A stretch of 64,000 nucleotides of DNA from an uncultured Gemmatimonadota bacterium (GTDB lineage: Bacteria > Gemmatimonadota > Gemmatimonadetes > Palauibacterales > Palauibacteraceae): positions 62,001-126,000 of the forward strand of contig CAJWLK010000003.1 in NCBI GenBank assembly GCA_913043255.1, written 5' to 3'. Positions 51,753 to 60,443 of this stretch are shown here, piece by piece. The notes below the pieces were generated by a model. That model saw only the letters and a program-made list of their open reading frames with translations, did no database searches and was not told where the DNA came from. Every line of letters begins with the position of its first letter. The first letter of the stretch is position 1. Position numbers and translations under genes: made by a program.

Positions 51753-53024
51753 CTAGGGTACGCGTTCCTCTTTCATAATTTCTGAGGCCCTAAACTCAAG
51801 TCGGTCGACCACAACCTGACCATCGCTCATAACGACTAATACGTCTTGGTATGAACCAATGTCATTGAGTGGGCTTCGCTCAAGCACAAGCAGGTCTGCC
51901 TCAAATCCAGGGTTGATTCGTCCAATTCTACCTGCTACCCCGAGAAGTTCAGCTGCAACTGTTGTTGCCGCCCTGATGGCGTCAAGCTCGCTGAGCCCGA
52001 TGTCGACCAACTCAATCAGTTCATGGCTCATTCGGAGGACACTCTCAGGGCCATATCCCGTGTCCGTCGCGGCTACAATGGGGACACCCAGACTGTGTGC
52101 AAGTGCTGCGGTTTCGCGGATGCGGGTCAGCATATGTTTCCCACGAACCTGAAGTACGGGGTTGTCGTAGTCCCCGCCTGGAAGAGTGAGGTCCGAAACC
52201 ACAGCGATTGTCGGGACAAGATATGTATGTTGTTCCAGCATCAGGCGGAGCGTCTCTTCTCGAAGATATGTTCCGTGCTCTATGCTTTTGACCCCGGCCA
52301 TAACAGCCGCACGGCCTCCCACATCTCCATGAGCGTGAGCGGCTACAGGCACCCCATAAGAGCCGGCCTCGTCTACCAACGCGGCGAGTTCGATCTCGGT
52401 AAAGAAGGGCTTTCTCGGATCTGTCTCAGGAAGCCCGGCGCGCTCGGTTGCGTTGACTTTAATGAAATCAACGTTCCGGTCGAGCATGGCTCGAGCGACA
52501 CGTCGGAGCATCGTGGGGCCGCGGATATCTGTCTCGAGTAGGTCGGCTAGCCCAGGCTCATCAAGGAACAAACCTTCGGCTGGTCTGGGACGGACATGGT
52601 ACCCTGCGGCGAGCAGCTCAGGACCAGTAAATGCTCCATGCGCAAAAAGTTCCCGGAGACCAAGGTCAGTGAAGAAACTGCCGCCCATACTGCGTGCAGT
52701 CGTGACGCCGGATAATAAGGCCCGGCGCGCGTCAGATAGGTTGGAGATATGCACGTGGGCGTCGATAAGGCCCGGCACCAGAAACCGGCCGTCCAGATCC
52801 ATGATGTGAGCATCATCAGGTGCTTTGCCACCTATTTCAACACTAACGATCTCACCATGTCGGACCACGACGGTTGCGTTGTCAATCGTCCCCTCAGAGC
52901 TCGGATCAAGCACGGTTGCTCTGACAAATGCGACGGAGCCTGACTGTGACTGTGCATAGCCTTCGCTTCTTAGGCCAATACTGACGAGCAGTAGCGCGAA
53001 AATCACAAATTTGCGTGCGGTCAT
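51753..53024 (-). CDS. Secreted metal-dependent amidohydrolase (imidazolonepropionase/prolidase-like)
   Basis: A 423-residue exported hydrolase. After a signal peptide (ending GYAQSQ) the barrel shows DAHVH, the carboxylated-lysine site VDFIKVNAT, AAHAHGD, IEHGT and ATDTG, so the full binuclear set is present. Close relatives cleave prolyl or arginyl dipeptides and similar amides. The C-terminal signature GRINPGFEADLLVLERSP is normal. ATG 53024 has GGGAG eight bases upstream. It lies 51 bases after the porin gene in the same direction. Confidence 0.9.
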   Translation of the reverse strand: MTARKFVIFALLLVSIGLRSEGYAQSQSGSVAFVRATVLDPSSEGTIDNATVVVRHGEIVSVEIGGKAPDDAHIMDLDGRFLVPGLIDAHVHISNLSDARRALLSGVTTARSMGGSFFTDLGLRELFAHGAFTGPELLAAGYHVRPRPAEGLFLDEPGLADLLETDIRGPTMLRRVARAMLDRNVDFIKVNATERAGLPETDPRKPFFTEIELAALVDEAGSYGVPVAAHAHGDVGGRAAVMAGVKSIEHGTYLREETLRLMLEQHTYLVPTIAVVSDLTLPGGDYDNPVLQVRGKHMLTRIRETAALAHSLGVPIVAATDTGYGPESVLRMSHELIELVDIGLSELDAIRAATTVAAELLGVAGRIGRINPGFEADLLVLERSPLNDIGSYQDVLVVMSDGQVVVDRLEFRASEIMKEERVP

Positions 53025-53075
53025 AAGGTCACTCCCTCGAGTTTTTCCTTGAATTTATTCGCGATGTTGCTGGAC

Positions 53076-54149
53076 TCAGAAATCGACCTGTACGATGAAA
53101 AGGAACTGGCCGTCTGCGATGGTTGGAGCGTTCTGCGAGGAGTTTACAGCCACACCGTACTGGAGTCCGAATTTTGTATAAAACGCCGGATAGATGTTGA
53201 ACCCGAAGAGGAGGAAGTCTCGCCTGTCTCCGATGGCTGGTTCGAAGCTATCATATCGTACCACTCCTTCGACCGCCCCATGTGCCCGATACCCCATTTC
53301 CACATATCCACCATATGCATCCGCCTTCTCGGGGATAGTAGCTCCGAGGCCCGAATCAAGGTTGTATTTGGCTCGTAAATACTCTCCCGTAATCGAAAAA
53401 TCCCTATAGGATGCTTTCAGGTCTGTGCCCCATAACAACCGACTCCCAGAAAAGGCGGTTGTAAACTCACGAGCTGTACGCGGCCCACCTGTGACTATCC
53501 CAAGACCGAGTTCAGCAGATGAGTCGCTCGAATATGCGATGGAACTTCCCACTTGAATAACAAAATCATCATAGAATGAAATGGCGCCAATTGAATTGAA
53601 TTGCCCACGGGCCGAAAACATGTAGTTGTCACCATCGTTACCAAACCTCTGGCCGTTGCCATTGAACAGGCCGGTCCCAAAGAACAATCGACCGTCAGCA
53701 GCTTCTACGCTGGCAGCAACACCAACTTGTCGCCCTGGTCCGATAGCTTGTGTCGCCTGGGCTCTCTCGAGGAAAGTGAGATCGCCTTTATCTTTGAGCG
53801 CCTCGAGTCCAAATGCGGGCCGGAAGAGTCCGAAGGAAAGTTTCACTTCACGCGTGACCGGTATTGCGGCGATTGCGTCCAGAAGTTTGAAGCTTTCAGT
53901 GCCCGGGTCATACTCGACTTGAGTAAAGTAGTCAAAAATGATGCCGATTTTTCCTTCAACACTAAGCCGTGCATCGAAAATGTCGAAACCGGTCGGCTTG
54001 TTGAACAAAGTGGAGTTATTGGGTTCCGCTCGGAATCCCGTCCGTAGCAGACCTCCGATCTCAATCGGAGGTCTGTCTGACTGTGCTTCGGCCATTATTG
54101 GCAGCAACAGGCTGACAACTGAACCAAACCACACCCACCTATTCCTCAT
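53076..54149 (-). CDS. Phosphate-selective porin O/P-like outer-membrane protein
   Basis: A 357-residue beta-barrel: signal peptide ending MAEAQ, alternating strands throughout, and a terminal Phe (LFIVQVDF) for BAM recognition. Blocks such as DIFDARLSVEGKIGIIFDYFTQVEYD and PAFGLEALKDKGDLTFLERA match the OprO/OprP family pattern. I place the start at ATG 54149 with AGGGGA eight bases upstream; longer starts exist. It overlaps the upstream CPBP gene by 11 bases. With the PhoD-like enzyme elsewhere it could serve phosphate uptake, but the solute is not proved. Confidence 0.82.
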   Translation of the reverse strand: MRNRWVWFGSVVSLLLPIMAEAQSDRPPIEIGGLLRTGFRAEPNNSTLFNKPTGFDIFDARLSVEGKIGIIFDYFTQVEYDPGTESFKLLDAIAAIPVTREVKLSFGLFRPAFGLEALKDKGDLTFLERAQATQAIGPGRQVGVAASVEAADGRLFFGTGLFNGNGQRFGNDGDNYMFSARGQFNSIGAISFYDDFVIQVGSSIAYSSDSSAELGLGIVTGGPRTAREFTTAFSGSRLLWGTDLKASYRDFSITGEYLRAKYNLDSGLGATIPEKADAYGGYVEMGYRAHGAVEGVVRYDSFEPAIGDRRDFLLFGFNIYPAFYTKFGLQYGVAVNSSQNAPTIADGQFLFIVQVDF

Positions 54150-54903
54150 CCGTGGTCCCCTCATCTGACCTGGACTGGGTATTGGTTCCATAATCTTTGG
54201 ACAAATTCTTTTGCGAGTCAGAATCAAGGTAACGCCAACCTCCTAGTCCGATCGCGGCGTTGATCCAAAAATGCGCGACAATGGCAGGGAAAAGGCTACC
54301 AGTCATGATCGTCGATATAGCCAATATCATTCCGAGAGTTCCAGTCCGCACGATCCCTACCAGATTTTGATACCCATGTGCGAGCCCGAATGACCCGGAT
54401 ACCACCACTGCCGCGAGCCAAGGAGAACCGGTCAACTGGGAGATTGCCCACAACCCAAAACCGCGAAACACATACTCCTCACATACAGCTGCCATACCCG
54501 AAAGCAAAAGAAACCCTCGTGTCTCGGATGCATTTGTGGGGACTATAAGCGCTGGGATGGCGCTCTCTTCCCATCCGATGAGCCGAGCTGAAGTTGTAAT
54601 AGCCCATATGAGTAAGAGCCCGATTATTGTTGTACTAAAGGCCCAGATGAAGCCAACTCTCGCATCATTGATTGTCCAACCCATATCATCTGATGGAAGG
54701 TCTTGCCAAGCCGCTACTCCAAGGGTGAGTATCGCGATGACAATTAATGAAAACGCCATGGATACGTACAACATATTGCGGTTGAACGTCGCATCTAAAA
54801 TGTCATCGACGCTCCGTCGGGCTTCGATTGCAGCCAATACGGGAAGGCCGACTAGAAGAAGCACCGCGAAACCTGCGGCGAGGGGTGTCAGCTGTGTTTG
54901 CAT
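54139..54903 (-). CDS. CPBP (CAAX protease/bacteriocin-processing) intramembrane protease
   Basis: A 254-residue membrane protein with eight helices and the three Abi/CPBP motifs: CEEYVFRGF (EExxxR), FGLAHGYQN (FxxxH) and AHFWINA (HxxxN). These glutamate-type intramembrane proteases process exported peptides or are involved in bacteriocin self-immunity. The tail is long and polar. ATG 54903 is chosen; an AAGGAG lies 13-14 bases before. First gene of the CPBP-porin-amidohydrolase series. Confidence 0.85.
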   Translation of the reverse strand: MQTQLTPLAAGFAVLLLVGLPVLAAIEARRSVDDILDATFNRNMLYVSMAFSLIVIAILTLGVAAWQDLPSDDMGWTINDARVGFIWAFSTTIIGLLLIWAITTSARLIGWEESAIPALIVPTNASETRGFLLLSGMAAVCEEYVFRGFGLWAISQLTGSPWLAAVVVSGSFGLAHGYQNLVGIVRTGTLGMILAISTIMTGSLFPAIVAHFWINAAIGLGGWRYLDSDSQKNLSKDYGTNTQSRSDEGTTDEE

Positions 54904-55012
54904 TCGCCGTTCGACTCTCCTTAGGGGGTATATCGATCGGCGGGACGAGGACTGATACAACTACTTACATAAGAGTGCAACTTTTCCCTCCAGGGAACTT
55001 TGCCGATACGTT

Positions 55013-55999
55013 GTGAGTGCTCCCGGCTTTCGGGAGATGCTTAATAACATACACCGGATGGATCGCGTTTTGATCGATCTTACGATCGCTCAGTTCAGGC
55101 CTGCAAAAGGAGACCTCGAGAAAACACTTGAGGACTTCGGATTGTTGATGTCTGATGTGCTCGCTCAAACACCTACGTCTCAACTCGTTGTCTTTCCTGA
55201 AACTGCACTCACAGGGTATTTCCTTGAAGGAGGTGTCCGCGAACAGGCCTTGCCTGCGCAGGAAATGTTTGACCAGCTCAACAAAAAGTACGCTGAGATC
55301 AGCACAGAGTCCGTAGATATTGCAATAGGTTTTTATGAGGTCGACGCTGGACGAATCTACAATTCATCTATGTACGCTCGACTAGGCCCTGATGGCGGTG
55401 TGGTCCACGTCCATCGGAAAACTTTCTTGCCGACTTATGGCGTTTTTCAAGAAGAACGTTTCGTTGAAGCTGGCCCGCGTATAGTAGCTTTTGATGGGCC
55501 ACTGGGGCGCACGGCTCTGTTGATCTGTGAAGAAGCGTTCCATTCGATCTCGGGGACGTTGGCGGCTCTAGATGGGGCGGAAATAATATTAGTTCTCAGT
55601 GCCTCCCCCGGACGTGGTGCTCCGCCTGGTTCTGGGGTGCCTGCCAATGTTGCGCGCTGGGACCTCTTGGGCAGTGGGCTTGCTGCTGAGCACGGTGTTT
55701 TTGTCATCGTATCGCAGCTAGTAGGATTTGAAGGTGGTAAAGGGTTTGCAGGTGGGTCAGCAGCGTACGACCCGTTTGGTCACCGTCTTATCGCCGGACC
55801 ATTATGGGAGGAAGCTATACTACCGGTCACCTTAGATCTGGATACTGTAACCCAGGCACGAACCGAAGAACCCCTATTTTCAGACCTTGAACGAACGTGG
55901 ACTCGCCTTCTGGTGAACAGCCCGGGAGCTGGTGTTGGGCATCCGGATATCATTCGTGCAAAGACCACCGGTGCTTCCGATGGTGGTGGAACTGCATGA
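55013..55999 (+). CDS. Nitrilase-superfamily amidase (glutaminase-like partner of NadE)
   Basis: A 328-residue amidase with the Glu-Lys-Cys triad: VFPETALTGY, HRKTFLPTYGV and LLICEEAFH. The last block and the context resemble the glutaminase half of glutamine-dependent NAD synthetase. It is followed after 18 bases by the synthetase gene on the same strand, so I infer it feeds ammonia to NadE. The frame opens at GTG 55013; ATG 55037 or 55058 may be the true start, since residue ~20 on is the conserved part. Confidence 0.8.
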   Translation: MSAPGFREMLNNIHRMDRVLIDLTIAQFRPAKGDLEKTLEDFGLLMSDVLAQTPTSQLVVFPETALTGYFLEGGVREQALPAQEMFDQLNKKYAEISTESVDIAIGFYEVDAGRIYNSSMYARLGPDGGVVHVHRKTFLPTYGVFQEERFVEAGPRIVAFDGPLGRTALLICEEAFHSISGTLAALDGAEIILVLSASPGRGAPPGSGVPANVARWDLLGSGLAAEHGVFVIVSQLVGFEGGKGFAGGSAAYDPFGHRLIAGPLWEEAILPVTLDLDTVTQARTEEPLFSDLERTWTRLLVNSPGAGVGHPDIIRAKTTGASDGGGTA

Positions 56000-56017
56000 C
56001 ATTGTTTGGAGCCCTCG

Positions 56018-56938
56018 GTGACTGCTAACACGATCGAATCGCCGCTCCCTGTCGACCCGAAAACTTCGACCTGGCCTATACCTGAAGTTGCATTTTCCCA
56101 CCCGCCCAACCCCCAAGACTATGCTGCACTTGAACTAGATCTGGGTGTGGTACGCACTTGGCTTGTGGAATTTCTCTTCCACGAAATTCGGCGTCGACGC
56201 GGATTCGAGCGGGTTGTTGTGGGCCTGTCTGGTGGTGTTGATTCTTCGCTCACTGCCGCGTTGTGCACCGAGGCTTTGGGCCCCAAAGCTGTGTCCGGTT
56301 TTCTCCTCCCCTACCGGACATCAAGCGATGCGAGTCGAGAACACGCTCTCCATCTTGCAGAGATCCTTGGTATAGAAACACGTACAATCGAAATCACGGC
56401 TGCTGTAGATGGATATTTAGACAGCTTTGAGCCTGATGCTAGTGAACATCGACGAGGCAACGTGGCAGCACGACAGCGTATGATCGTGCTGTTCGACCAG
56501 GCATATAAACTTGGGGCACTTCCGGTTGGTACGGGCAACAAGTCGGAGCGGTTGTTGGGATACTACACTTGGCACGCGGATGATTCTCCTCCGATCAATC
56601 CGTTGGGCGATCTATTCAAAAGCCAAGTCTGGGCACTCGCGCGCGAATTGGGCGTCCCCGATGAGATTATTAACAAACCTGCTACCGCAGATTTGATCCA
56701 GGGACAGACTGATGAGGGAGATCTTGGAATCAGTTACACAGAGGCTGACCTCATTCTTCATCACCTGCTCTCGGGGCGGTCGAATGAAGGCCTTGTCGAG
56801 GTCGGTTTCGACCCCCCAAAAGTTGAGTTGGTTTGCGAGCGGTTAGAGCAGACGCACTGGAAACGCCATTTGCCGACTGTGGCAATGTTATCTGCAACCG
56901 CGATTGGTGAGTGGTACCTACGGCCAGTGGATTATTAA
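56018..56938 (+). CDS. nadE: NAD+ synthetase
   Basis: A 306-residue adenine-nucleotide hydrolase-fold enzyme that amidates deamido-NAD+ to NAD+. The PP-loop is GLSGGVDSSLTAAL; other matches are PVGTGNKSERLLGYYTWHADDS, NPLGDLFKSQVWALARELGVP and PATADLIQGQTDEGDLG (Asp and Glu of the nicotinate site). There is no fused glutaminase domain; that activity is probably supplied by the nitrilase encoded immediately upstream. The start is GTG 56018 with GGAG six bases upstream; TTG 56006 is also open. Confidence 0.93.
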   Translation: MTANTIESPLPVDPKTSTWPIPEVAFSHPPNPQDYAALELDLGVVRTWLVEFLFHEIRRRRGFERVVVGLSGGVDSSLTAALCTEALGPKAVSGFLLPYRTSSDASREHALHLAEILGIETRTIEITAAVDGYLDSFEPDASEHRRGNVAARQRMIVLFDQAYKLGALPVGTGNKSERLLGYYTWHADDSPPINPLGDLFKSQVWALARELGVPDEIINKPATADLIQGQTDEGDLGISYTEADLILHHLLSGRSNEGLVEVGFDPPKVELVCERLEQTHWKRHLPTVAMLSATAIGEWYLRPVDY

Positions 56939-56978
56939 TGACCCGCCGAACTGGATGCTCCAACGGGGAATTGTTGTC

Positions 56979-57019
56979 GTGTGGACCAGCCAATCAAATC
57001 GCAATTGGGTGGCCCACAC
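56979..57019. repeat. Imperfect 16-bp inverted repeat, nadE/tRNA-Glu boundary
   Basis: The arm 56979-56994 pairs with 57004-57019 (GTGTGG-CCA-CCAAT against ATTGG-TGG-CCACAC, two mismatches) around a 9-base loop. It lies between the convergent ends of nadE and tRNA-Glu. No T-tract follows, so it may end transcription imperfectly or protect the 3' end. Confidence 0.55.
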
Positions 57020-57044
57020 ACGCTCCGCCACAATGCGAGAGCAA

Positions 57045-57117
57045 TACCCCCTAGGGGAATCGAACCCCTGTCTCCTGGCTGAGAACCAGGTATCCTAGGC
57101 CACTAGACGAAGGGGGC
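57045..57117 (-). tRNA. tRNA-Glu (anticodon TTC)
   Basis: Reverse complement gives a cloverleaf with anticodon stem CCTGG/CCAGG around TTCTCAG (TTC anticodon), T-arm AGGGG/CCCCT with TTCGATT, and acceptor GCCCCCT/AGGGGGT. The first pair is G-T (G-U), unusual for tRNA-Glu, and CCA is not encoded. Discriminator A. Confidence 0.94.
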
Positions 57118-57256
57118 TTTTTGGGGTCGGTATTTTAGTTCGCTAGCAATAGGTGTCAAGATAGCAACAGAACAATTGGCCTTTGGACTTGCTCAGCCAA
57201 CAATCTGCTTAGGCGGACAAATTAGATAACCGAAGGGGACGTGAGGAGACACACAA

Positions 57257-57751
57257 GTGAGTTGGGAACACCTACATATTATCTCGCACTCGTTTCCAAT
57301 CGTGCTGACTGTTAGTGGGGCAGTTGTCGGTCTGATTGGTTGGTGGCAGGATCGACAATCTTTAGAGATGTGGGGTTTGGTCTCATTCATCATTGCGGCT
57401 GCTTTTGTTGCCCCCGCGTATCTTACCGGTCTTGCAGCAGCTGATGTCGTTGCAGATCGTACATTCGTTCGCCCCGGTGTGGTTCAGACGCATCGTTTTT
57501 GGGCAACATGGGCTGCTATACCCGTCTTCTCTGCCGGTGCCCTCGCTGTGTTTTCATTTTATGAGCGTAACGACAGACGGTTGCGACACTTTGTTCTTCT
57601 CGTCGGACTCTTTGCATCGTTTGTCGTTGCTTATGCTGCTTGGTTGGGCTCAAAAATTGAACACGGAGACTATGACCAGACCTCCTCAAATGGCGGGTGC
57701 GCCCTAGAACATTCGATCGAGCTGTCTGTGAATTCGTTTATCCCGAAGTAG
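57257..57751 (+). CDS. Four-helix membrane protein, DUF2231-like
   Basis: A 164-residue inner-membrane protein with four helices: SFPIVLTVSGAVVGLIGWW, then VSFIIAAAFVAPAYLTGLAA, TWAAIPVFSAGALAVFSF and FVLLVGLFASFVVAYAAW. Histidines at the ends of helices 1 and 3 (HLHIISH and THRFW) resemble DUF2231/cytochrome b561-like proteins that can bind haem, though this is by pattern only. A polar, cysteine-containing tail (SSNGGCALEH) follows. Start GTG 57257, GGAG nine bases upstream. Confidence 0.7.
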   Translation: MSWEHLHIISHSFPIVLTVSGAVVGLIGWWQDRQSLEMWGLVSFIIAAAFVAPAYLTGLAAADVVADRTFVRPGVVQTHRFWATWAAIPVFSAGALAVFSFYERNDRRLRHFVLLVGLFASFVVAYAAWLGSKIEHGDYDQTSSNGGCALEHSIELSVNSFIPK

Positions 57752-57838
57752 TTCATACGAGCAGGATTCAGCGAGTCATTCTTACTTGTATTCCCCCTCG
57801 TTCCCGCATCCTAGGTGATGTGTACTAGGCCTTTGGAC

Positions 57839-58003
57839 TTAGTGACCACTTGATTGCAGAAGGATGGCAAGCCCGAAAAATGTGAGTGCTGCAATGCCCA
57901 TTGCCAACGTCTGAAGCGCCCGTTCCTTCATAGTCAGCTTTCCAAGTGAGCCGAGTAAAACGGAGACCAGAACGGTCGTGACGAGCAAGATTACAAGAAT
58001 CAT
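57839..58003 (-). CDS. 54-residue two-helix membrane protein
   Basis: ATG 58003 to TAA 57839-57841. Two hydrophobic helices (MILVILLVTTVLVSVLLGS and GIAALTFFGLAILLQ) joined by a basic, polar turn (GKLTMKERALQ). GGAGG is ~11 bases upstream. It is the last gene after lipB, on the same strand (139 bases beyond), so it may be part of the pyruvate dehydrogenase operon. I recognise no family. Confidence 0.65.
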   Translation of the reverse strand: MILVILLVTTVLVSVLLGSLGKLTMKERALQTLAMGIAALTFFGLAILLQSSGH

Positions 58004-58142
58004 CTAAGAGTGTCCTCCCCGGTTTATATGCCGGGGTGTCAAGGTTCAATTCTTTGGAGGGCCGTGGAATCGGGGCCTCCTGATCTGTCCTTCGGGGAAA
58101 GATAATAAGCTCGGGCATATCCCGGCCTACGGCAATGAGGTC

Positions 58143-58958
58143 TCAAGATGGAGTCAGGGTTGTTTCGCTCGACCAGCCGCTTTCGATGGTTGGAAAGGTC
58201 TCATCAAAGCTTCGCAAAACGAGATTTTGAACTTCTTTAACCGATACTTGGACACCTTCATTCACCAAACTGGTCATTTTTACGCCATTGATACCGCATG
58301 GAATGATCGAGCTAAAGTGTTCGAGCGGCTCATCGGTCACGTTCAACGCAAACCCATGCCAAGTGATCCAGCGGCTCGCATGGATGCCGATTGATCCAAT
58401 TTTTCGGATCCGTTGTTCTATGATTAGCTGAGGAGCTTCGGAGGAAGGCACGGTCACGAAACCATCTTCCTCAACAGATGTTGTCGAAGATGACGGGGGA
58501 GGATCGCCAGTCCATACGCCCGTATGTTCGGCGACCCGATATCCAGGCAGGTCAAGGTGACCGAGGACTCTTAGGAGCACCTCTTCTAGTCTCCGAAGGT
58601 ACCAGTGCAAGTCGAGCCTGTAGGCATGGAGATCAAAAATCGGGTACCCCACCAGTTGCCCGGGTCCATGGTAAGTTACGTCACCTCCCCGTTCGATCTC
58701 GGCCACCTCAACTCCATGGGTTGAGAGGGCATTAGGGAGTGCGATAATGTTTTGGGGATCAGAGCCTCGTCCGAGCGTGATAACAGGCGGATGTTCAACG
58801 AGCAGGAGTAAGTCATCGTCTGGTGGTGTTTCACGCCGTTCACTAGCAAGTCGACGCTGTAATTCGAGAACCTCTTGGTATCGTCGAACCCCGAGGTCAA
58901 TCACTCTTAGCGTGCGAGTATCAACTCTGTCCGAAAGCCCAGGCACGGCCTCCTCCAT
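58143..58958 (-). CDS. lipB: Lipoyl(octanoyl) transferase
   Basis: Moves the octanoyl chain from ACP to apo-lipoyl domains, for example of the E2 encoded in the same operon. Motifs: RGGDVTYHGPGQLVGYPIFD, KIGSIGIHASRWITWHGFAL and the catalytic Cys in FSSIIPCGI. Length 271; an insertion of about 25 Ser/Pro/Glu-rich residues (GDPPPSSSTTSVEEDG) separates the middle strands, making it longer than E. coli LipB. ATG 58958 lies seven bases after the lpdA stop. Confidence 0.94.
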   Translation of the reverse strand: MEEAVPGLSDRVDTRTLRVIDLGVRRYQEVLELQRRLASERRETPPDDDLLLLVEHPPVITLGRGSDPQNIIALPNALSTHGVEVAEIERGGDVTYHGPGQLVGYPIFDLHAYRLDLHWYLRRLEEVLLRVLGHLDLPGYRVAEHTGVWTGDPPPSSSTTSVEEDGFVTVPSSEAPQLIIEQRIRKIGSIGIHASRWITWHGFALNVTDEPLEHFSSIIPCGINGVKMTSLVNEGVQVSVKEVQNLVLRSFDETFPTIESGWSSETTLTPS

Positions 58959-58965
58959 CTACGTC

Positions 58966-60375
58966 TTACGTGTGGATAGCCCGTCCGAGCGCGGCTAATG
59001 CAGCCTCCATTACGGCCTCTGCCATGCTCGGGTGACCATGCGCGTGACCAATGATCTCATCAAGCGTCATTTCAAGCTCACGGCCTAGTCCTACTTCCGC
59101 GACGAGTTCGCTAACATTATGTCCAATCATGTGAACTCCCAACACCTCACCGTACTCCGCGTCGGCGACTATTTTGACAAACCCTTCACTAGAACCGGCA
59201 GTCAGTGCCCGGCCATGAGCTAGCAGTGGGTACTTGCCTGTGACCACACTATATCCTGCCTCTTCGGCTTTCTTCTCTGACATGCCAATCGATGCAATTT
59301 CGGGGTGACAATAGCCGACAGAAGGAATGTTCCCATAATTGACACTGTGCTTCGCTTGGCCAGCAATGTGCTCAGCTGCAACGATGCCTTCATGAGACCC
59401 TACATGCGCTAGCATGGGTTCTCCTGCAACGTCCCCGATGGCATACACAAAGGGTATACTCGTCTGACACCACTCATCGGTGACAATGAACCCGCCGTTA
59501 ATTTTTACACCACTTTCCTTGAGTCCTAGATCGTCAGTCATAGGTTTTCGGCCTACCGCCATTAGTACCAAATCCGTCTCTTCAATCGCTTCGCCACCGT
59601 CTGCTTTTTCAACCGTGAGTATCATCGGGGTTTCATCCCGATTTAGGGATTTGACCTTGGTTTTGGTAAGGGTGCGAATTCCACGCTTTTTGAAAGATCG
59701 TTCAAGTGTTTTCCCTATTTCCGGATCTTCAAGTGGTACGAGCGAGTCGAGCGCCTCGATCAGAGTGACCTCCACTCCAAACGCATTAAAGACGTCGGCA
59801 AACTCCACACCTACGAATCCTGCACCGACAATCGCGAGGCGCTCAGGTAATGTTTCGAGACTGAGAGCTTCCCGACTACCGATCACTTTGGTGCTATCAA
59901 ACTCGAATCCCGGAAACGTCTTCATCGCTGAGCCTGTGGCGATCACGATGTTTTTACAGGCCAGATGCCGGGTGTCATCACTCGTTTTAACTTCCACCTT
60001 TCCGACGCCTGCGAGCTGACCTCGGCCTTCTACTATTTCCACCTTATTCTTTTTGAGGAGGAACTGTACTCCTCCAGTCAGTTTCTTGGTGATAGTCCGA
60101 CTTCGCTCAACTGCGGCGTTATAGTTGTACTCAACCTCAATGGGATTGACCCCCATTTCGGCACCATGGCTCTTGAGATTTTGGGCGAGCGCAGCACTTT
60201 CTAGGAGTGCCTTTGCAGGGATACAACCCCAGTTTAAACATGTGCCCCCAAAGCCTCCCTCTTGGGAACCACTCTCTACGCACGCCACTTTGAGGCCAAG
60301 CTGGGATGCCCGAATAGCGCATACATAACCAGCGGGCCCAGACCCGATGACCACCACATCATAAGTTTCCGACAT
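58966..60375 (-). CDS. lpdA: Dihydrolipoamide dehydrogenase (E3)
   Basis: FAD flavoprotein, 469 residues, re-oxidises lipoamide and reduces NAD+. FAD fold VVVIGSGPAGYVCAI; redox disulfide GGTCLNWGCIPAK; NAD site AIVGAGFVGVEFADVF; C-terminal His-Glu pair in GHAHGHPSMAEA. It follows pdhC by 68 bases in the same direction and serves the pyruvate dehydrogenase complex. Confidence 0.96.
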   Translation of the reverse strand: MSETYDVVVIGSGPAGYVCAIRASQLGLKVACVESGSQEGGFGGTCLNWGCIPAKALLESAALAQNLKSHGAEMGVNPIEVEYNYNAAVERSRTITKKLTGGVQFLLKKNKVEIVEGRGQLAGVGKVEVKTSDDTRHLACKNIVIATGSAMKTFPGFEFDSTKVIGSREALSLETLPERLAIVGAGFVGVEFADVFNAFGVEVTLIEALDSLVPLEDPEIGKTLERSFKKRGIRTLTKTKVKSLNRDETPMILTVEKADGGEAIEETDLVLMAVGRKPMTDDLGLKESGVKINGGFIVTDEWCQTSIPFVYAIGDVAGEPMLAHVGSHEGIVAAEHIAGQAKHSVNYGNIPSVGYCHPEIASIGMSEKKAEEAGYSVVTGKYPLLAHGRALTAGSSEGFVKIVADAEYGEVLGVHMIGHNVSELVAEVGLGRELEMTLDEIIGHAHGHPSMAEAVMEAALAALGRAIHT

Positions 60376-60443
60376 TCTCTTTACTCGCTCTGCGTTACTT
60401 TCTTGTGTTGTTAACGAAAGGGGTGATGATATTTAGTAAAGTC

